Shown in pieces: positions 8,818 through 16,759 of a stretch of DNA of 64,000 nucleotides. A program made the position numbers and the translations under genes. How positions within the stretch are numbered: position 1 is the first letter of the stretch; the number at the start of each line of letters is the position of its first letter. The stretch is taken from contig NZ_JABBJF010000006.1 of assembly GCF_014218705.1 (NCBI RefSeq), positions 186,001 through 250,000 on the forward strand. The letters run 5' to 3'. The stretch comes from Kluyvera sichuanensis (GTDB lineage: Bacteria; Pseudomonadota; Gammaproteobacteria; Enterobacterales; Enterobacteriaceae). Below the pieces are notes generated by a model, which saw nothing but the letters and a program-made list of their open reading frames with translations, did not search any database and was not told the DNA's origin.

Positions 8818-8851
8818 ATCTCTGATGGTCATCTTTTTGTCCATCAGAGAT
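8818..8851. terminator. Perfect 11-bp stem-loop after the small pilin-like gene
   Basis: ATCTCTGATGG and CCATCAGAGAT form a perfect 11-bp stem with a 12-base T-rich loop, 52 bases after the stop of the 102-residue gene. There is no T run after the stem on either strand. It may be an mRNA-end stabiliser or a weak terminator rather than a classical intrinsic terminator. Confidence 0.45.
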
Positions 8852-9179
8852 AGTACCTGACTAAATTAGTAAGCCACCGTCAAGTAAAAATATCTTTTGC
8901 GATGAAGAACCTGCTGACATTTTTATAAATGAAAAGTGCATGTTTATTTACGCTTATTTAGTCATGATTTGGTGTGTTTTCCACTATAAATATAATAAAT
9001 ATTATCTACCGCTGAAATGCTATTTAACCCTCCTGGTGAAATACTCCCTATGTGGTATTAATACACAAAATTAACATAGTGCAGTGGTGTTAATGTCCAT
9101 TTTAAACAATCGGTTATATCATTGCTTTCAAGTGAAGCACTCATTCTTCGAAAAATAACTGTCCACTATCGGAAAAAAA

Positions 9180-9219
9180 CGGCGTTGTAAACCAATAGTC
9201 CTATTGTGGATAATCGCCG
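9180..9219. promoter_or_regulatory. Symmetrical two-part dyad upstream of the pilus operon
   Basis: CGGCG-N8-CAATAG-TC-CTATTG-N8-CGCCG: two nested inverted repeats share one centre, with 8-base spacers of equal length. It lies about 175-215 bases before the major pilin start. This geometry suggests a site for a regulator that contacts four half-sites, or a cruciform or RNA hairpin. No binding protein can be named from sequence alone. Confidence 0.4.
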
Positions 9220-9394
9220 CCATCAGGTTCGGACGATCTGACGACAAAATATTATTTATAGCGATTGCTGCGAGAAAAATTGCCCAGTTCAATAATAACT
9301 TTGCAGACTATTTAATTTATTAAATGGGAACGTTCCCCTATTTTGTCTTAAACATCAGGGAAATATTAATTTTGACAACCCAAAGGCAATGAAA

Positions 9395-9967
9395 ATGAAA
9401 AATTTAGCGGTTAAAGGACTGACACTGGCATTAATGATGGTGGGTGGTTCGGCAATGGCGATGGGCGGCTCCAGCGATGCGACCGGCCCAGATACCGTAT
9501 CCGGTGGTTCCGTTCACTTTACCGGCTCGGTGGTGAACGCGGCCTGTGCCGTCGCACAAGACTCGGTCAACAAAACCGTTGATATGGGGCAGGTACGTCT
9601 GGCGGCATTTGGTGATACCCCGGCGGCGGGCACAGCGGCAAACCAGAAAACCCCGTTTAGCATCACGCTGACCGACTGCGACACCCAGGTGTCCACCGAG
9701 GCAACCGTGACCTTTAACGGTGCTGCGGCGAAAGACAACGCTGGTGTACTGGACAACATGGCCGGTGCGGGCGGCGCACAGGGTATCGGCGTGCAGATTT
9801 ATGACACCGACGGCACCGCGCTGGATCTGGGTAAAGCGTCCAAAGCCGCCACCCTGATTGATGGCGATAACGTCATGAGCTTCTCTGCAGACTACATCAC
9901 CACTGCAAGCACGTTGACCGCCGGTAACGTCGACGCAACGGCGACCTTCAACGTTACCTACCAGTAA
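9395..9967 (+). CDS. Major fimbrial subunit (FimA-like pilin)
   Basis: A 190-residue chaperone-usher pilin. A signal peptide of about 22 residues ends at SAMA. The mature protein begins with a long Gly/Ser/Thr-rich arm (MGGSSDATGPDTVSGGS) before the first strand SVHFTGSVVNAACAV. The disulfide cysteines are C51 and C95, and the C-terminal strand ends FNVTY-Q with the penultimate Tyr needed for chaperone binding. I took the second ATG, which is 8 bases from AAGG; the first (9389) is only 2 bases away. First gene of the operon and therefore probably the shaft subunit. The unusual Ser/Thr-rich N-terminal arm is of interest given the glycosyltransferase at the operon end. Confidence 0.88.
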   Translation: MKNLAVKGLTLALMMVGGSAMAMGGSSDATGPDTVSGGSVHFTGSVVNAACAVAQDSVNKTVDMGQVRLAAFGDTPAAGTAANQKTPFSITLTDCDTQVSTEATVTFNGAAAKDNAGVLDNMAGAGGAQGIGVQIYDTDGTALDLGKASKAATLIDGDNVMSFSADYITTASTLTAGNVDATATFNVTYQ

Positions 9968-10020
9968 CGTTTCAGGGATGGTTAACGCCACGGACGGCAA
10001 TTTTGTGAAGAGGAGACGGG

Positions 10021-10566
10021 ATGAAGCTATCGCAATTGAGTGTGACGCTGTTGCTGAACGGCCTGATGCCGCTAGCCTGGGCCGGTAATCACCACGTGGT
10101 CACCGTTCCCGGTGGCGACGTGCACTTCACCGGCGCAGTGGTGGAAGCGGCCTGCGCGGTAGATACCAATAGCGATGCGCAGACGGTGGACATGGGGCAG
10201 GTACGCTCCAGCCTGTTTGGCGGCACCGGCAGCTGGGGCAGCCCGCAGCCGTTTACCATCGTGCTTAAGGAGTGTGACACCGCCATCAGCCAACAGGTTG
10301 GCGTGGCGTTTAACGGCGTTACCGACGAGAAGGATCCTACGGTGCTGGCGGTGAGCAGCGGAGCGGGCAGTGCGGCCCATGTGGGCATCGGCATCTTTGA
10401 TAGCAGCGGCAATGTGATTATCCCCAATACGGCGCCGCAGCTTTTTACCACGCTGAAAGATGACACCAATGTACTGAACTTTGTCGCCAAATATCGGGCA
10501 ACTGCGGAGAACGTTTCGCCTGGCGAAGCGGATGCACAAACCTGGTTCACGCTGACCTACATGTAA
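10021..10566 (+). CDS. Second fimbrial subunit (FimA/FimI-like)
   Basis: A 181-residue pilin with a signal peptide ending at LAWA. The N-terminal GGDVHFTGAVVEAACAV is very close to the preceding pilin; cysteines are at 45 and 85, and the C-terminus WFTLTYM has the expected penultimate Tyr. Position directly after the major pilin matches FimI in type 1 clusters, where the protein helps anchor or terminate the rod. GAGGAGACGGG precedes the ATG. It is probably cotranscribed with the gene before it (53-bp gap). Confidence 0.85.
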   Translation: MKLSQLSVTLLLNGLMPLAWAGNHHVVTVPGGDVHFTGAVVEAACAVDTNSDAQTVDMGQVRSSLFGGTGSWGSPQPFTIVLKECDTAISQQVGVAFNGVTDEKDPTVLAVSSGAGSAAHVGIGIFDSSGNVIIPNTAPQLFTTLKDDTNVLNFVAKYRATAENVSPGEADAQTWFTLTYM

Positions 10567-10607
10567 CTATTCCGCTGCAGCGGGTGTATTTAATTAAAAG
10601 GTAACTC

Positions 10608-11324
10608 ATGTCTATTTTTTCCCGAACCGGCCTATGGGCGACGGTGTTGACGTTAGCCAGCCTGCCGTTATTCTCGCCGCTTGCCCAGGCGGCCGACTAT
10701 GGCGGTATTGCGCTTGGCGCAACGCGGGTTATTTATCCTCAGGGTAGCGAGCAGATTTCACTGTCGGTCAATAATACCGATAGCCAGGGCGTATTTTTAA
10801 TTCAGTCATGGGTGGAAAACGCCGACAGTAAAAAGAGCAGTGATTTTGTGGTAACGCCGCCGTTGTTTGTAATTAAGCCGAAAAAAGAAAATACCCTGCG
10901 AGTGATGTATATCGGCCAGGAGGCGTCGTTGCCTAAAGACCGTGAAAGTCTTTACTGGATGAACGTGAAAGCCATTCCGGCCGCCAGTAAAGAGGCACAA
11001 AATAAAAATACGCTACAAATTGCCGTTCTCAACCGCATCAAACTGTTTGTACGCCCGAAAGGGCTGACGATGCCGTCAGCCGATGCGCCAGCACAACTGC
11101 GTTTTCATCAGGCAGGCTCGCAGTTGACGATTAAAAACCCCACGCCGTACTACGTGACCCTGGTGGAGCTGACTGAAGGCGCCGCCGCACTTCCGGCCAC
11201 GATGGTTCCACCATTAGGGCAGAGCAGCCTCGCCGTGCCGTCAACTGCACACGGTGAGATCACTTTCCAGACGGTGAATGATTACGGCGCGAATACGCCG
11301 AAACAACATGCGGTTATGGAATAA
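10608..11324 (+). CDS. Periplasmic fimbrial chaperone, FimC-like
   Basis: A 238-residue PapD-family chaperone. A signal peptide ends near AQAAD. The first domain has the G1 strand TLQIAVLNRIKLFVRP and, before it, PPLFVIKPKKENTLRVMY, which closely matches FimC; the second domain has NPTPYYVTLVEL and ends KQHAVME like FimC. It should hold pilins by donor-strand complementation and deliver them to the usher encoded next. AAAGGT precedes the ATG. The similarity to FimC makes the whole cluster a type 1-like fimbria rather than a P or K88 type. Confidence 0.92.
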   Translation: MSIFSRTGLWATVLTLASLPLFSPLAQAADYGGIALGATRVIYPQGSEQISLSVNNTDSQGVFLIQSWVENADSKKSSDFVVTPPLFVIKPKKENTLRVMYIGQEASLPKDRESLYWMNVKAIPAASKEAQNKNTLQIAVLNRIKLFVRPKGLTMPSADAPAQLRFHQAGSQLTIKNPTPYYVTLVELTEGAAALPATMVPPLGQSSLAVPSTAHGEITFQTVNDYGANTPKQHAVME

Positions 11325-11348
11325 CCCGCGGGACAGGTCGGCGAAATA

Positions 11349-13979
11349 ATGACACTTCGTAACTGCTATGCCGCTCAGGCAATCGCACGGGCTTTGCGTT
11401 GTCCAAAGTACGGCTTCACCGTTATTTTGCCGGCAGCGCTCAGCGCTATTCCCTATATGGCCTGCGCAGATAACTATTTTAACCCGGCGTTTCTTTCCGG
11501 TGATAATTCAGCGGTAGCGGACCTGTCGCGTTTTGAAAATAGCAATGGACAGGCTCCGGGGAAATATCGGGTTGATATTTATCTCAACCAACAGTTTATT
11601 TCCAGCGAAGATGTCGATTTTAAAGCGGATAAGAAAAGTCAGGATGATACCGGGCTATCGCCGTGCTTTACCCTGACGCGTCTTGAAGCCATGGGGCTTA
11701 ACCCGAACGCCTTCCCGGCGCTCAAAGCGCTGCCTGCCGACCAGTGCGTCCCATTTGCCGCCATTCCTGACGGCAGCACCCGTTTTGATTTTGAACACCA
11801 GAAGCTCGATATCAGCATTCCACAGGCCGGGATGAAGCAGAGCGCGCGTGGCTATATTCCACCGGAGCAGTGGGATCAGGGGATTAACGCCATGACCCTG
11901 AACTATGACTTTTCCGGCAGTAACAGCGGCGGCACCAGCAGCCAGGACAGCTATTACCTGAACTTACAAAGCGGTTTGAACCTCGGGGCCTGGCGTCTGC
12001 GCGACTACTCCACCTGGAACTACAGCCACGGCGAAGGCAGCACGCAGAACGAATGGCAGCACATCAGCACCTACGTCGAACGGACGATCGTCCCGTTAAA
12101 GTCGGAGTTAACGTTAGGTGAAAGCTACACGCCGTCGGATGTATTTGATTCGCTGGGCTTTCGCGGCGCGCAAATCGCCTCCGATGACAATATGCTGCCC
12201 GACAGCCTCAAAGGCTTTGCGCCGACCGTGCGTGGTATTGCCCGCAGCAACGCCAAAGTCACCATCAAACAGAACGGCTACGTCATCTACCAGACCTACG
12301 TGTCGCCGGGGGCGTTTGCTATTAAGGATCTCTATCCCACTTCATCAAGCGGCGATTTGCAGGTGACGGTGCAGGAGACGGACGGCAGCGAAAATAGCTA
12401 CACGGTACCCTATTCAGCGGTGCCGCTGCTCCAGCGTGAAGGGCGACTCAAGTACGCGCTGACCGCCGGGAAATACCGCAGCGGCAACGATCAGCAGGAC
12501 GAAGTGGACTTTGCACAGGGGACGCTTATCTGGGGGTTGCCGAGGGGATTTACCGCCTACGGCGGCAGTCAGGCATCGGCGGATTATCGGGCGTTTGCGC
12601 TGGGTATTGGGCTCAATATGGGCGACCTTGGGGCGGTATCCACCGATATCACCCAAGCTAACAGTACGCTGGTGGACGGTAGCCAGCATGAAGGGCAGTC
12701 CGTGCGTTTTCTGTATGCTAAAGCGCTGAACTCGCTCGGTACCAACTTCCAACTGCTGGGCTATCGCTATTCGACGCAGGGTTTTTACACCCTTGATGAA
12801 ACCACCTACCAGCATATGGACGGCTATACCGGTGAAGACGGTTTTCAGGATGATGACCACGACGGTAAGCAGGATAAGCCGCAGTGGACCGATTTCTACA
12901 ACCTCTACTACACCAAAAAAGGCAAAGTGCAGATCAACGTTTCGCAGTCGGTAGGCGACAACGGTTCGCTGTTTATCACCGGCTCCGAGCAGAGTTATTG
13001 GCATACCGATGAAACCGACAAGCTTATCCAGATTGGCTATAACGGCAACTGGAACACTATCTCTTTCGGCCTGACGTGGAACTACGACCGCTCGCCGGGA
13101 GAGCGCGAGGCTGACCAGGTTTATGCCTTTAACGTCTCGCTGCCGATTGGCGAATGGCTCGCCGGGCGCGGTAACGCCGACGTCTACCATGCGGCGAACA
13201 CGCTTAACGCCTCGTACAACATGAGTACCGACCGCCACGGCAAAACCTCACAGACCGCCGGGGTCAACGGCACGCTGCTTGCAGAGAATAACCTGAACTA
13301 CAACGTGCAGGAGAGCTACGGCAACCATGGCACCGGCGATAGTGGCAACGCCAGCCTCAGCTATCAGGGCACTTACGGCAACCTGAAGGCCGGTTACAAC
13401 TACAGCGACGGCTATCACCAGCGTAACTCCGGCATGAGCGGCGGCGTTGTGGCCCACCGCAACGGCGTCACCCTGAGCCAACCGCTGGGCGACACCAATA
13501 TTCTGGTGAAAGCGCCAGGGGCGGCGGGCGTGGCGCTGGAGAACACCACCGGGGTTAAAACCGACTGGCGTGGTTATGCGGTGGTGCCGTATGCCACCAC
13601 CTATCGACAGAACCGCGTGGCGCTGGACACCAACTCAATGGGGCAAAACGTCGATATCGACGATGCGGTGGTCAATGTGGTGCCCACGCAAGGGGCGATG
13701 GTGCGTGCGGAGTTTAACGCCCATATCGGCGCCCGCGTGCTGATGACCCTCAACCATCTGAATAAACCGGTGCCGTTTGGTTCTACGGTGACGGTCAACG
13801 ACAGCCAGCAGAGCAGCCTGGTCGGCGATGATGGACAGGTTTATCTCTCCGGCCTGCCGCCATCCGGCACGCTGGTGGTGCAGTGGGGGGAAGGGGATGA
13901 CAAACGCTGCTCGGTGGCCTACCAGCTCTCGACCGACCAAATGACCACCTTTAATCGGGTGGCGGAAATCTGTCATTAA
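11349..13979 (+). CDS. Outer-membrane fimbrial usher, FimD-like
   Basis: An 876-residue usher, close to FimD in length. After a signal peptide ending near YMACADNYFNP, the order is: N-terminal domain that receives chaperone-subunit complexes (about 1-150), 24-strand beta-barrel with plug (VKITIKQNGYVIYQTYVSPG region), and two C-terminal domains. The last of these includes the cysteine pair C(880s region) typical of ushers (DKRCSVAYQL...AEICH). It exports and polymerises the pilins of this cluster. It is 24 bp from the chaperone stop. Nothing suggests interruption. Confidence 0.93.
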   Translation: MTLRNCYAAQAIARALRCPKYGFTVILPAALSAIPYMACADNYFNPAFLSGDNSAVADLSRFENSNGQAPGKYRVDIYLNQQFISSEDVDFKADKKSQDDTGLSPCFTLTRLEAMGLNPNAFPALKALPADQCVPFAAIPDGSTRFDFEHQKLDISIPQAGMKQSARGYIPPEQWDQGINAMTLNYDFSGSNSGGTSSQDSYYLNLQSGLNLGAWRLRDYSTWNYSHGEGSTQNEWQHISTYVERTIVPLKSELTLGESYTPSDVFDSLGFRGAQIASDDNMLPDSLKGFAPTVRGIARSNAKVTIKQNGYVIYQTYVSPGAFAIKDLYPTSSSGDLQVTVQETDGSENSYTVPYSAVPLLQREGRLKYALTAGKYRSGNDQQDEVDFAQGTLIWGLPRGFTAYGGSQASADYRAFALGIGLNMGDLGAVSTDITQANSTLVDGSQHEGQSVRFLYAKALNSLGTNFQLLGYRYSTQGFYTLDETTYQHMDGYTGEDGFQDDDHDGKQDKPQWTDFYNLYYTKKGKVQINVSQSVGDNGSLFITGSEQSYWHTDETDKLIQIGYNGNWNTISFGLTWNYDRSPGEREADQVYAFNVSLPIGEWLAGRGNADVYHAANTLNASYNMSTDRHGKTSQTAGVNGTLLAENNLNYNVQESYGNHGTGDSGNASLSYQGTYGNLKAGYNYSDGYHQRNSGMSGGVVAHRNGVTLSQPLGDTNILVKAPGAAGVALENTTGVKTDWRGYAVVPYATTYRQNRVALDTNSMGQNVDIDDAVVNVVPTQGAMVRAEFNAHIGARVLMTLNHLNKPVPFGSTVTVNDSQQSSLVGDDGQVYLSGLPPSGTLVVQWGEGDDKRCSVAYQLSTDQMTTFNRVAEICH

Positions 13980-13994
13980 CGCTGCGGAAAATTC

Positions 13995-15008
13995 ATGAAA
14001 ATATTAATAAAAATGCTATTTAGTTTACTGTTGTTGAGCGCGGCCAGCACGGCGTTTGCCGGTTCGTCGGACAGCTGTTCCAATGCCACCGGGTCGACGC
14101 AGAACGAAAACTTTGATGTCACTACCGCGCTGACGGCAGATACCAACGTGGCCGGAAAAACCACGCAGGTCGTACGCTCCGGTGATATTCATATGAACGC
14201 GAACTGCCCGAAGGTGGCCTCCAACCGAAACAACTACACCTATCGCTCCTACGTCTCGAACTACCCGGTGGTGGAGACCTCGGGTAGCTGGAAATACCTC
14301 CAGCTCAACGATTACCTTGAAGGCGCGCTGCGGGTGACCGATGCGGTCGCCGGTGACGTTTACGCGCCGGCCAACTACGCCAAAATGGGGACGGATGGCT
14401 GCGTATCCAACGGCTGCAACTTCCCGGTGTCGGACTCCAACATCACGCTGCAGATAAAAATTGCCAAACCCTTTGTCGGCAACGTGACGATTCCGCAGAC
14501 GCGCCTTTTCAACGTCTATATCAACCGCAGCAGCGGCGGGTCGTTCGGCACGCCGGTTTATACCATCTCGTTTAGCGGCTCGATCACCGTGCCGCAGAGC
14601 TGCGAAGTGAACGGCAACCAGGTGATTACCATCGACTTCGGCACGCTCTCCTCGGGGAACTTCAAAACTAAAGGACAAAAGCCTGCGGGCTTCACCCCGG
14701 TGAGCCGACAGGTGCCGGTGAAGTGCTCGGGCGGCGTGAGCGAAATGGCGAGTCTGAGCTTCCGATTTCAGGGGCAGGCTGACGTGAATGAACCGACGGC
14801 GATTGCTACCGACAACAGCGATATCGCGGTGCAGTTCACCGATATCCTCGGCAATGTGATCGTGCCCAACACCGGTACCATCCCATTCCAACTCCAGGAC
14901 TACGTTGCGATGGTGCCGTTTACCGTCGCTCCCGTTAGCGCCACCGGCAAGAAGCCGCAGCAGGGAGTGTTCCATGCGCAGGCCTATATCGTGGTCGATT
15001 TTAACTAA
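13995..15008 (+). CDS. Two-domain tip adhesin/fimbrial protein
   Basis: A 337-residue exported protein with a signal peptide ending at STAFA. Residues 24 to about 185 form a domain I cannot match to a named lectin (it has its own cysteines, SSDSCSN, NANCPK, DGCVSNGC). Residues from about 195 look like a pilin domain (SFSGSITVPQSCEVNGNQ... VDFN). That architecture, and its place after the usher, fit a FimH-type tip adhesin that binds a host or surface ligand. It is longer than FimH and shows no clear mannose-binding signature. The Ser/Thr/Asn-rich start of the mature protein could be a modification site. Confidence 0.78.
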   Translation: MKILIKMLFSLLLLSAASTAFAGSSDSCSNATGSTQNENFDVTTALTADTNVAGKTTQVVRSGDIHMNANCPKVASNRNNYTYRSYVSNYPVVETSGSWKYLQLNDYLEGALRVTDAVAGDVYAPANYAKMGTDGCVSNGCNFPVSDSNITLQIKIAKPFVGNVTIPQTRLFNVYINRSSGGSFGTPVYTISFSGSITVPQSCEVNGNQVITIDFGTLSSGNFKTKGQKPAGFTPVSRQVPVKCSGGVSEMASLSFRFQGQADVNEPTAIATDNSDIAVQFTDILGNVIVPNTGTIPFQLQDYVAMVPFTVAPVSATGKKPQQGVFHAQAYIVVDFN

Positions 15009-15017
15009 GGGGCGGCA

Positions 15018-15560
15018 ATGAACAACGGCAAACGGCAGTACTGGCTGGCGGTCATCGGATGGGCGCTGAGCGCGGCAACGGTTCAGGCGGCGAATAATGG
15101 CGTCGAAATCGACATGAGCGGCACGGTGGTGGCCTCCACCTGCGATGTGGAAACGGCTGACACCTTACAGACCATCTTTATTGGCAACTTTAGCAGCAAC
15201 ACCTTTCACACGGCGGGCGACGTATCGTCAACCGCCGATCTGGTTATCCGCCTGAAAAACTGTAGCAGCGGTATTTCCGGGGCGACGGTGATGTTCAGCG
15301 GCACGCCGGACGGTGACAACGGCAAGCTGCTGGCGCTTTCGGATACTGCCGGGAAAGGCAATATGGCCTCCGGCGTTGGCGTGGAGATCCTCGATGCCAA
15401 TAAGAAAACGGTGGCGATTAACACCGCCAGCGACAGCCAGTCACTGCAGGAAGGGGATAACAACGCGCTGACGTTTTTCCTGCGCTATCAGGCGACGAAA
15501 ATTCCGGTCACCGCCGGAAACGCCTCGTCGGTCATGTATTTCGATCTGAGCTACCAGTAA
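15018..15560 (+). CDS. Minor fimbrial subunit
   Basis: A 180-residue pilin: signal peptide ending at VQAA, first strand GVEIDMSGTVVASTCDV, cysteines in STCDV and KNCSS, and the C-terminal MYFDLSYQ with penultimate Tyr. It lies 9 bp after the adhesin gene and its TAA overlaps the ATG of the next subunit (TAATG). By position it would be a tip adapter comparable to FimF or FimG, though it follows the adhesin here rather than preceding it. Confidence 0.82.
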   Translation: MNNGKRQYWLAVIGWALSAATVQAANNGVEIDMSGTVVASTCDVETADTLQTIFIGNFSSNTFHTAGDVSSTADLVIRLKNCSSGISGATVMFSGTPDGDNGKLLALSDTAGKGNMASGVGVEILDANKKTVAINTASDSQSLQEGDNNALTFFLRYQATKIPVTAGNASSVMYFDLSYQ

Positions 15561-16069
15561 TGAAAATAATCTTCACGCTGCTGCTGCTGGCTGCCGCCAG
15601 CGCGCAGGCGCACGACGGCACCGTCTACGTCAGCGGCTCCATTCAGGACAACACCTGCATCGTGTCACCGTCTTCTCAGGCGCAGACCGTGCCGCTGGGC
15701 GACATCGCCGCAAAGCAGTTCGCCACTAAAGGCAGTGGCTCGTCGCCGGTGGCTTTTATTATCGATCTGCAACAGTGCGGTGCCGCGGCAACCGGCGTTG
15801 ATTTCACCTTTAGCGGGGCGGCTGACTCGGCGGATAAAACGCTGTTGGCGCTCGACAGCGGTAGCGATGCAGCGCAGGGGGTTGCGATTGAACTGCAAGA
15901 CGCCGATCACGCCCGACTGCCGCTGAATCAGGCTTCATCTCGCTACGTGATTGACCCGACCCGTGCCGATAACGTCTTTATCTTCTACGCCCGCTATATG
16001 GCGACGACGAGCAGCGTGAGCAGCGGCACGGCAAATGCCACCGCGACCTTTACGCTGACCTGGCAATAG
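15560..16069 (+). CDS. Minor fimbrial subunit
   Basis: A 169-residue pilin with a short signal peptide (ends SAQA), first strand GTVYVSGSIQDNTCIV, a second cysteine in LQQCGA, and C-terminal ATFTLTWQ, where Trp replaces the usual penultimate Tyr. The start codon overlaps the previous stop in TAATG, so translation is coupled. A likely linker or terminator subunit of the same pilus. The second chaperone gene follows 14 bp later. Confidence 0.82.
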   Translation: MKIIFTLLLLAAASAQAHDGTVYVSGSIQDNTCIVSPSSQAQTVPLGDIAAKQFATKGSGSSPVAFIIDLQQCGAAATGVDFTFSGAADSADKTLLALDSGSDAAQGVAIELQDADHARLPLNQASSRYVIDPTRADNVFIFYARYMATTSSVSSGTANATATFTLTWQ

Positions 16070-16083
16070 CGGGGGAGTGCACT

Positions 16084-16755
16084 ATGAAATATGGCCTGTT
16101 TACCCTGCTGGCCTACGGCGTTTCCGCCCACGCGGGTGTTACCGTAGACGGTACCCGTTTTATCTTTGATGCCGACAAGCCGAGCATCACCTTCACGGTG
16201 AACAACACCGCTCAGCAGCGCTATCTGGTGCTGTCAAAGGTGCTGGATGCCAGGGGGCAGAGCGGCAATCAGGTGCCGTTTATCACCACGCCGCCGTTGT
16301 TTCCGCTGCTGCCGGGGCATAACAACATTGTACGCATTATGCGTACGGGCGGTGACCTGCCGGATGACCGTGAAAGCCTGTTCTGGCTGAGCGTGGCCAG
16401 CATTCCTGAAACCCAGAGCAAGCCGTCCGCAAACGCCTTACAGATAGCGATTCGTAGCCGGATGAAACTGTTTTTTCGCCCAGTGGGCCTGAAGGGGCGC
16501 GAAGAAGAGGCCTATCGCCAACTGGTGTGGAAAGTGCAGGGCAGCAAGACCCAGGTCAGCAACCCAACGCCTTATTACGTCACGCTGTTTAACCTGCGTG
16601 TTAACGGCAAGGCGGTGGAGAACGCTGGCATGGTAGCACCATTTGCCACCGAGTCGAGAAGCGCCTGCCCGACCAGCGGTCGCTGCGTGCTGCAATGGCA
16701 AACCATTAATGACTATGGGCGCGTGATGCCCGCACAGACGCAGATGCTAAGGTAG
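16084..16755 (+). CDS. Second periplasmic fimbrial chaperone
   Basis: A 223-residue PapD-family chaperone with a short signal peptide (ends SAHA). It has the domain-1 block PPLFPLLPGHNNIVRIM, the G1 strand NALQIAIRSRMKLFFRP and the domain-2 block NPTPYYVTLFNL. It is clearly diverged from the first chaperone, and it carries an extra cysteine pair near the C-terminus (SACPTSGRCVL). Two chaperones in one operon usually means that some subunits, often tip or special ones, need their own partner. It is followed after only 4 bp by the oligosaccharyltransferase gene. Confidence 0.88.
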   Translation: MKYGLFTLLAYGVSAHAGVTVDGTRFIFDADKPSITFTVNNTAQQRYLVLSKVLDARGQSGNQVPFITTPPLFPLLPGHNNIVRIMRTGGDLPDDRESLFWLSVASIPETQSKPSANALQIAIRSRMKLFFRPVGLKGREEEAYRQLVWKVQGSKTQVSNPTPYYVTLFNLRVNGKAVENAGMVAPFATESRSACPTSGRCVLQWQTINDYGRVMPAQTQMLR

Positions 16756-16759
16756 GCCA

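Larger units (their letters stand above)
8766..9394. promoter_or_regulatory. Long AT-rich leader before the pilus operon
   Basis: About 630 bases without a convincing gene, much poorer in GC than the flanks, as is common before H-NS-silenced pilus operons. It holds two marked dyads, listed separately at 8818-8851 and 9180-9219. I searched by eye for a pair of fimS-type inverted repeats that could make an invertible promoter and did not find one. Confidence 0.45.

Noticed and set aside
8766-9388. Possible fimS-like invertible promoter
   Set aside because: No pair of 9-bp or longer inverted repeats several hundred bases apart was found, and no fimB/fimE-type recombinase gene is in the window.
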